NCBI GenBank assembly: GCA_964637655.1
Contig: CAZWUZ010000136.1
Span: forward strand, 1-10,097
Length of the DNA stretch: 10,097 nucleotides
Source of the DNA: CAZWUZ01 sp964637655 [NCBI: uncultured bacterium]
Lineage (GTDB): Bacteria > DAOPZR01
Direction of reading: 5' to 3'
The notes under the pieces are model-generated. The model had not been told where the DNA came from. It saw only the letters and a program-made list of their open reading frames with translations, and searched no databases. The translations under genes and the position numbers were made by a program. Below are positions 6,390-10,097 of the stretch, piece by piece (position 1 is the first letter of the stretch; every line of letters starts with the position of its first letter).

Positions 6390-7666
6390 GCGAACTGTTC
6401 CTGCTGGCCGGGGCACTGGTGCTCTATGGCGCCTGCATGGTCGGCTCGTTCTTTTTCTCGGGGAGCGAGACGGGGATGATCTCGCTCAACAAGCCGCGCC
6501 TGCGTCATCTGGCGGAGCAGGGAAACCGCCGCGCGCAGCGCCTGCTGCGCTGGGTGCCGCGTCAGGACACGTACCTCTCGACCATCCTCATCGGCAACAA
6601 CCTGGTCAACGTCACCGCCACGGCCATCGCGACCGCCGTCGGCATCCGCTACCTCGGCCCCTACCGCGGGGCGCTGGTCGCCACGGTGGTCAATACCGCG
6701 GTGTTCCTCGTCTGCTGCGAGGTTCTGCCCAAGGCGATTTTCCGGCAGTATGCCAACCGTCTGATGCTCGAACTGGCCGGACTCTTTCACCTCTCCGTCA
6801 TGCTGCTGCTGCTTCCCAGTCACCTGTTCGCCTTTATCGCGCGGGTCATCTTCCGCGTGCTCAATGTCCCCCCGCCGGCGGCGAAATCCGGGGTGGGCAA
6901 GGACGAACTGCGCATCATCCTGCGCACCGGGCAGGAAGAGGGGGAATTCACCGCCGAGGAGCACGCGATGATCACCCAGGTCTTCGACATGGGCAAGACG
7001 CGCACGCGCGAAGTGATGATCCCGCTCATCGATGTCGAGATGGTCAGTGAGACGGCGACCGTGGACGAATTTCTCGCACTCGCCCGCCGCACGGGTTACT
7101 CGCGCTTTCCCGTCTACCGCGAACGGGTCGATGAGGTTGTCGGGGTGATTGCCGTGTATGATGTGCTCTTTGCCGCGGAGCCGACCCCGACGGTGGCCGG
7201 GATGATGCGCCCGCCGCATTTCGTGCCCGAGACCAAGCCCGCCGACGAACTGCTGCGCGATATGCAGCAGCAGCGGCTGGCGGCCAAGGTGGTGGTGGAC
7301 GAATTCGGCGGTGCGGTCGGGTTTGTCACCATGGAGCAGATCCTCGAACAGGTTGTCGGGGAAATCCACGACGAAGGCGACGACATCGAGATCTGGTACC
7401 GGCAGATCAGCGCGAATGTCTGGGTGGTCGACGGTGGTGCCGACATCGACGAACTCGGCAAGGTGCTCGGTATCACTCTGCCCAAGGACGGGTATGACAC
7501 GCTGGCGGGGCTGGTGCTTTTTGCGCTGGGCCGCGTGCCGCGGGCCGGGGAAAAGCTGGTGCGCAACGGCTATCGCCTGACCGTGCTGTCGATGGACGGG
7601 CCGGCGGTGGAGCGGGTCAAGGTGGAAAAACTCCCGGAGACGCCGGTGGAAACAGCCGGCACATGA
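6386..7666 (+). CDS. CNNM/CBS-pair membrane protein with CorC_HlyC domain, long form
   Basis: A 426-residue paralogue of the preceding protein. The CNNM transmembrane domain (about 1-165) has SGSETGMISL (25-34), IGNNLVNVTA (69-78) and CEVLPKAIF (111-119). The CBS pair (about 205-265 and 270-325) includes GYSRFPVYRE (237-246) and DEFGGAVGFVTMEQILEQVVG (305-325). A C-terminal CorC_HlyC domain (about 335-415) includes the GYDTLAGLVLFALGRVPRAGE stretch (369-389). The family is linked to Mg2+/Co2+ efflux or resistance; older haemolysin labels for it should not be taken as function. The GTG start at 6386 overlaps the upstream stop by 4 nt, implying translational coupling and perhaps a heteromeric partnership with the short form. 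cysK starts 7 nt after its stop. Confidence 0.93.
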   Translation: MSELFLLAGALVLYGACMVGSFFFSGSETGMISLNKPRLRHLAEQGNRRAQRLLRWVPRQDTYLSTILIGNNLVNVTATAIATAVGIRYLGPYRGALVATVVNTAVFLVCCEVLPKAIFRQYANRLMLELAGLFHLSVMLLLLPSHLFAFIARVIFRVLNVPPPAAKSGVGKDELRIILRTGQEEGEFTAEEHAMITQVFDMGKTRTREVMIPLIDVEMVSETATVDEFLALARRTGYSRFPVYRERVDEVVGVIAVYDVLFAAEPTPTVAGMMRPPHFVPETKPADELLRDMQQQRLAAKVVVDEFGGAVGFVTMEQILEQVVGEIHDEGDDIEIWYRQISANVWVVDGGADIDELGKVLGITLPKDGYDTLAGLVLFALGRVPRAGEKLVRNGYRLTVLSMDGPAVERVKVEKLPETPVETAGT

Positions 7667-7673
7667 GGCATGC

Positions 7674-8561
7674 ATGCTGACCGACAACATTCTCGACCTG
7701 ATCGGCAACACCCCGCTGGTGCGGCTCACGGGAGAAAACGTCTACTGCAAGGCGGAATTTCTCAATCCCGGCGGCAGCATCAAGGACCGCGTGGCGCTGG
7801 CGATGATCGAGGGGGCGGAAGCGCGCGGCGTGCTGCGCCCCGACAGCATCATTATCGAGCCGACCTCGGGTAATACCGGCATCGGGCTCGCCCTTGTCGG
7901 GAAAATGAAGGGGTACCGGGTTATCGTGGTCATGCCGGAGAACATGAGCGCGGAACGCAAGAAACTCATCGTCGCGCTCGGGGCGGAACTGGTGCTGACG
8001 CCGGCGGCGGAGAGCATCGGCGGCGCGGTGCGGTACGTGGCGGAAACCGCGAAGACGGACCGCCGCTACTTCGTGCCGCAGCAGTTCGAGAATCCCGACA
8101 ATCCGAAAGTCCATTACAGCGAAACCGCGAAGGAACTGTGGCGGCAGATGTCGGGCGAAGTGGACTGTTTCGTCGCGGGCGTGGGGAGCGGCGGCACGTT
8201 GCAGGGGGTGGGGACGTTCCTGCGTGAGCACCGGCCCGGGGTGCGTATCGTCGCGGTGGAACCGAAAAATGTTTCCGCGCTGCTCGGGCATGAACCGGGC
8301 CTGCACCAGATCCAGGGTATCGGGGACGGGTTCATTCCGCAGATCCTCGACGTGAAGATTGTTGACGAAGTGATTGAGGTGACGGACGACGATGCCATTG
8401 CCACCGCCCGCGAACTGGGACAGAAGTTCGGCCTGCTGGTCGGGATTTCCTCCGGGGCCAATGTCTGGGCAGCCCGGCAGCTGGCGAAAAAAATCCGGGG
8501 AAACATTGCCACTGTTTTGCCTGACCGCGTGGAACGTTATTTCAGCACGTCCCTGATGTAG
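7674..8561 (+). CDS. cysK: Cysteine synthase (O-acetylserine sulfhydrylase), PLP-dependent
   Basis: A 295-residue cytoplasmic enzyme of the fold-type II PLP family, which makes cysteine from O-acetylserine and sulfide. Key motifs are LIGNTPLVRL (9-18), the PLP-lysine motif PGGSIKDR (32-39, Lys37), the phosphate- and substrate-binding loops TSGNTG (64-69) and GSGGT (171-175), QQFENPDNP (136-144), and VGISSGAN (256-263) with the Ser that contacts the PLP ring nitrogen. The length is slightly below that of typical CysK (about 310), and the C-terminal ERYFST matches the family end. The ATG at 7674 is chosen over an out-of-frame ATG at 7670; TGAGG at 7664-7668 can serve as ribosome-binding site, 5 nt upstream. 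It is the last gene of the run that begins at parA. CysK-type and related cystathionine beta-synthase-like or CysM enzymes are hard to separate by eye. Confidence 0.93.
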   Translation: MLTDNILDLIGNTPLVRLTGENVYCKAEFLNPGGSIKDRVALAMIEGAEARGVLRPDSIIIEPTSGNTGIGLALVGKMKGYRVIVVMPENMSAERKKLIVALGAELVLTPAAESIGGAVRYVAETAKTDRRYFVPQQFENPDNPKVHYSETAKELWRQMSGEVDCFVAGVGSGGTLQGVGTFLREHRPGVRIVAVEPKNVSALLGHEPGLHQIQGIGDGFIPQILDVKIVDEVIEVTDDDAIATARELGQKFGLLVGISSGANVWAARQLAKKIRGNIATVLPDRVERYFSTSLM

Positions 8562-8677
8562 TTTCATGCCGTTCTGACAGTTGCGATCCAACGAACCCTA
8601 TCATATTGTCAGCACGACAGATGCAGCAAAAACCGCCACGAAATTGAAAAAGTCCCACATTTTTTACGGCAATCGGG
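8562..8677. other. Spacer after cysK with nested inverted repeats
   Basis: No reading frame is supportable. CTGACA at 8574-8579 pairs with TGTCAG at 8607-8612, and inside it GTTG (8580-8583) pairs with CAAC (8589-8592) around a 5-nt loop. The arms are short and no T run follows, so this is not a classical Rho-independent terminator for the upstream operon. The rest is AT-richer and leads into the -10 box at 8678. Confidence 0.3.
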
Positions 8678-8683
8678 TATAAT
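8654..8683 (+). promoter_or_regulatory. Probable sigma70-type promoter of the large noncoding RNA
   Basis: A perfect -10 hexamer TATAAT lies at 8678-8683. The best-spaced -35 candidate is poor (CCCACA at 8654-8659, 18-nt spacer, matching only the ACA half); a TTGAAA at 8644-8649 is too far away (28 nt). The -10 box places the transcription start at about 8690, which is exactly the first base of the long closing helix of the downstream element. That coincidence is the main support. Confidence 0.5.
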
Positions 8684-8689
8684 AAGAGT

Positions 8690-9838
8690 GCCCGGGAATT
8701 GCGGGGCGCGTTCTTAGACAACAGGGAATCCGACACGACCCCGGACACGGAAGGTTTCTGCGCAGTCAGAAGTCGAAGTTGAAGTCAGCAGTCGCATCTT
8801 CAGGAGGTTGTTGAGAAGCAACAGTTCCATGGAGAGGTGGTGACACCAGGCTGTGACGTCGCTGGATCCGTGAGCGGGAGTCGAAGAGGAACAAAGCGCA
8901 TGGCAGCAGGCGGTTTTCGGACAGACGCCGCGCGGTGCCGGTAGCAAACCCTTGAAACCGGCGTGAAGTTCAGGAGAGTCAGGATCGGCAACGGTTCATC
9001 CCTGCATGGCTGAATACCCTGTGGTGCGGCGGAAGCACGGGAGGGGACGTCGGGTGGCAACACAGTCGGCGGGTCAGTGGGGCAGCACTCTGTAGAACAG
9101 CGTAACGGTAGGAAGGGAACATTCGGGAAGCCGGAGGGATACGGCATCACGAGAAGGCTGCGGAGCGCTAAGCCCAGGAGAGGATACCGGACGGATGACG
9201 AATACCACGCCATCAGTCGAGGGACTGTCTTCCGGAAGAAAGCCGTGAAGCCTTGAAAAAAGGCAGGGCGGCAGCAGGCCCGGAAGGGCTGAGGCTGGAA
9301 GGCAGGGGAAACCTCTGAAGGGCACAGGAACCTCACAGGGGGCACGGGGTTAGTGGCGTAGGCCGCGTTTGACGCCAACGGACCCGGGCAACGGGTAATA
9401 CCGCGAAGGCCTGCAAAAGGTCATGGTGGTCAGGAAAGCCTGAAACGGTGAGTACGTCGTTGCGCGGGGAGAATCCCCCAGAGAGGCAGAGAACCTTAGG
9501 AGGGTAGCTGGACGGTTGGTTGTCGGAGACGGCAGTCGGCGGTCAAAGCGTCGGATTCGGGTAGTTGCTCTGAAGCGGAACTGAACCCCATACGGGGTAA
9601 ACGGAAACCGAGAGGTGATCCGTTATCCGCACCGGAGAATATACCGCGCGGCGTTGGGAAAACGCGAGGCGGGAGAGTCGGCAGAGATGCTGATGATGGC
9701 CGGTGCGCTGCATCCCGAGAGGGGAAGCAAACCGCACGAGAGCAGATGAGCCGCAAGGTGCGTCAGCCCGGTTCCGGGAGAAAACCCTGAAAAGGACACC
9801 CTGTTGTCAGAATAGCGACTGTGATTTCCGGGCCTTTT
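8690..9838 (+). ncRNA. Very large structured noncoding RNA of unknown class (about 1.15 kb)
   Basis: I do not recognise the family. The unit begins at the start predicted from TATAAT (8678-8683) and ends in TTTT (9835-9838). Its ends pair over about 36 base pairs: 8690-8704 with 9819-9833, 8707-8709 with 9815-9817, 8710-8714 with 9809-9813, 8717-8726 with 9799-9808 (10 perfect pairs), and 8729-8731 with 9794-9796. Five pairs are G-U, which suits RNA rather than a DNA terminal repeat. Inside are many short hairpins, such as 8836-8847 (GTGA loop), 9054-9063 (GCAA loop), 9250-9264, 9278-9289 (GGAA loop), 9382-9396, 9430-9443, 9466-9478, 9585-9598, 9651-9665 and 9767-9778. Unpaired stretches are purine-rich (GAAA, GGAA), as in ornate bacterial RNAs. 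No convincing protein is encoded on either strand. Size and style recall OLE, GOLLD or ROOL RNAs, but that is analogy only. A group II intron is less likely, because no domain V and no maturase are seen. Confidence 0.72.
9794..9838 (+). terminator. Probable 3' end: closing-helix strand plus T run
   Basis: The 3' strand of the closing helix ends in the GC-rich CCGGGC (9828-9833), paired with the extreme 5' end of the RNA. One base later comes TTTT (9835-9838). A GC-rich helix followed by a T run resembles an intrinsic terminator, though here the other strand of the helix is more than 1 kb upstream and the T run is short. The exact 3' end is therefore uncertain; processing of the long duplex by RNase III is another possibility. 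Confidence 0.4.
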
Positions 9839-10007
9839 GTCTGCCCTGCCGGTTTTCACTCAGTTGCCGACAATCTGCTTTCCTGCGACATGAGCAGGCT
9901 GTTGAAAAAATCTTTCCGGCACTATCCTCCACATTCCCGAATCGTTGCCCCCGGGTTGTGTAATCGGGGAAATCGGGAATCCATCTTCAGTGAACAAAGG
10001 ACTGCTG
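9839..10007. other. Spacer downstream of the noncoding RNA
   Basis: No gene is supportable here. There is a short hairpin (CCTGC 9882-9886 with GCAGG 9894-9898) and an 8-bp inverted repeat, ATTCCCGA (9933-9940) with TCGGGAAT (9973-9980). A weak promoter-like pair is TTGAAA at 9902-9907 and TATCCT at 9923-9928, with a 15-nt spacer; it is not convincing. The stretch ends with an AAAGG ribosome-binding-site-like sequence at 9996-10000. Confidence 0.3.
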
Positions 10008-10097
10008 ATGGAAAAGGGGAAAGATGCGGGGAAAAGGACTGGACTACCTGCGGACTCGATAACCGCGCGCCCACGCCCGATGCATGTCCTGCCGGCA
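10008..10097 (+). CDS. Possible start of an unidentified protein gene, cut by the window end
   Basis: An ATG at 10008 is preceded by AAAGG at 9996-10000, 7 nt away, a good ribosome-binding-site spacing. The frame stays open for 30 residues to the end of the window. The peptide begins MEKGKDAGKRTGLPADSITA; it is Lys/Arg-rich at first and shows no motif I recognise. It uses AGG, CTA and ATA codons, which are scarce in the parA-cysK genes, so it may be chance or a gene of different origin. Confidence 0.22.
   Translation, partial: MEKGKDAGKRTGLPADSITARPRPMHVLPA

Noticed and set aside
1017-6416. Long minus-strand frames opposite parA, parB, the HD-GYP gene, lnt and the first CNNM gene
   Set aside because: They are antisense shadows produced by GC-rich codon bias; they are Arg-, His- or Ala-rich with no domain, while the + strand genes have full family motifs.
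8800-9378. 192-residue open frame on the minus strand (and shorter minus-strand frames nearby)
   Set aside because: The translation is rich in Pro, Ser, Cys and Arg with no recognisable domain, the usual look of the complement of a purine-rich structured RNA. It lies wholly inside the noncoding RNA unit, whose promoter and closing helix point to the + strand.
8690-9833. Transposable element or MITE with terminal inverted repeats
   Set aside because: No transposase and no flanking target-site duplication are visible, and the arms match through G-U pairs and bulges, which gives poor DNA-level complementarity.
8689-9838. Group II intron lacking its maturase gene
   Set aside because: The 5' end reads GTGCCC rather than the usual GTGYG start, and I find no 34-nt domain V hairpin with its AGC triad near the 3' end. 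The long terminal helix and a promoter exactly at the boundary fit an independent RNA better. A covariance-model search would settle it.
8690-9838. RNase P RNA, tmRNA or ribosomal RNA
   Set aside because: The conserved RNase P, tmRNA and 16S/23S landmark sequences I know are absent.
9703-9963. 86-residue open frame on the + strand
   Set aside because: It crosses the 3' strand of the closing helix and the T run, has no ribosome-binding site and shows no protein-like motif.

Overview
The window comes from the chromosome of a diderm (Gram-negative) bacterium. It carries a lipoprotein N-acyltransferase gene, which implies an outer membrane, and a chromosomal-type ParABS partition locus next to mnmG and rsmG, a gene order typical of the region around the replication origin. 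From parA onward the genes are clearly GC-rich. The mnmG/rsmG end is visibly less so. I cannot assign a phylum from the sequence alone.

Layout. Positions 1-285 are the 3' end of mnmG, which overlaps rsmG (275-841). The rsmG stop codon lies inside a perfect 16-bp parS palindrome (830-845). An AT-richer gap follows (846-1061), with one perfect DnaA box and an inverted repeat; it could be part of oriC or the parAB promoter region. Seven same-strand genes come next, overlapping or separated by 10 nt or less: parA, parB, an HD-GYP cyclic-di-GMP phosphodiesterase, lnt, two paralogous CNNM/CBS (CorC-like) membrane proteins and a cysteine synthase (7674-8561). They look like one operon joining chromosome segregation, second-messenger turnover, envelope lipoprotein maturation, probable Mg2+ transport or resistance, and cysteine synthesis.

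From 8562 to about 10007 no protein gene is supportable. The main content is a self-contained unit of about 1.15 kb (about 8690-9838). It starts 7 nt after a perfect TATAAT, is closed by a long-range imperfect helix of about 36 pairs joining its two ends, including G-U wobbles and bulges, and finishes at a T run. Between the two strands of that helix are many short hairpins, several with GNRA loops, and no convincing reading frame. I read it as a very large structured noncoding RNA of unknown class, and it is the most interesting object here. Downstream is a short unexplained spacer, then a possible small reading frame (10008 onward) with an SD-like sequence that runs off the window.
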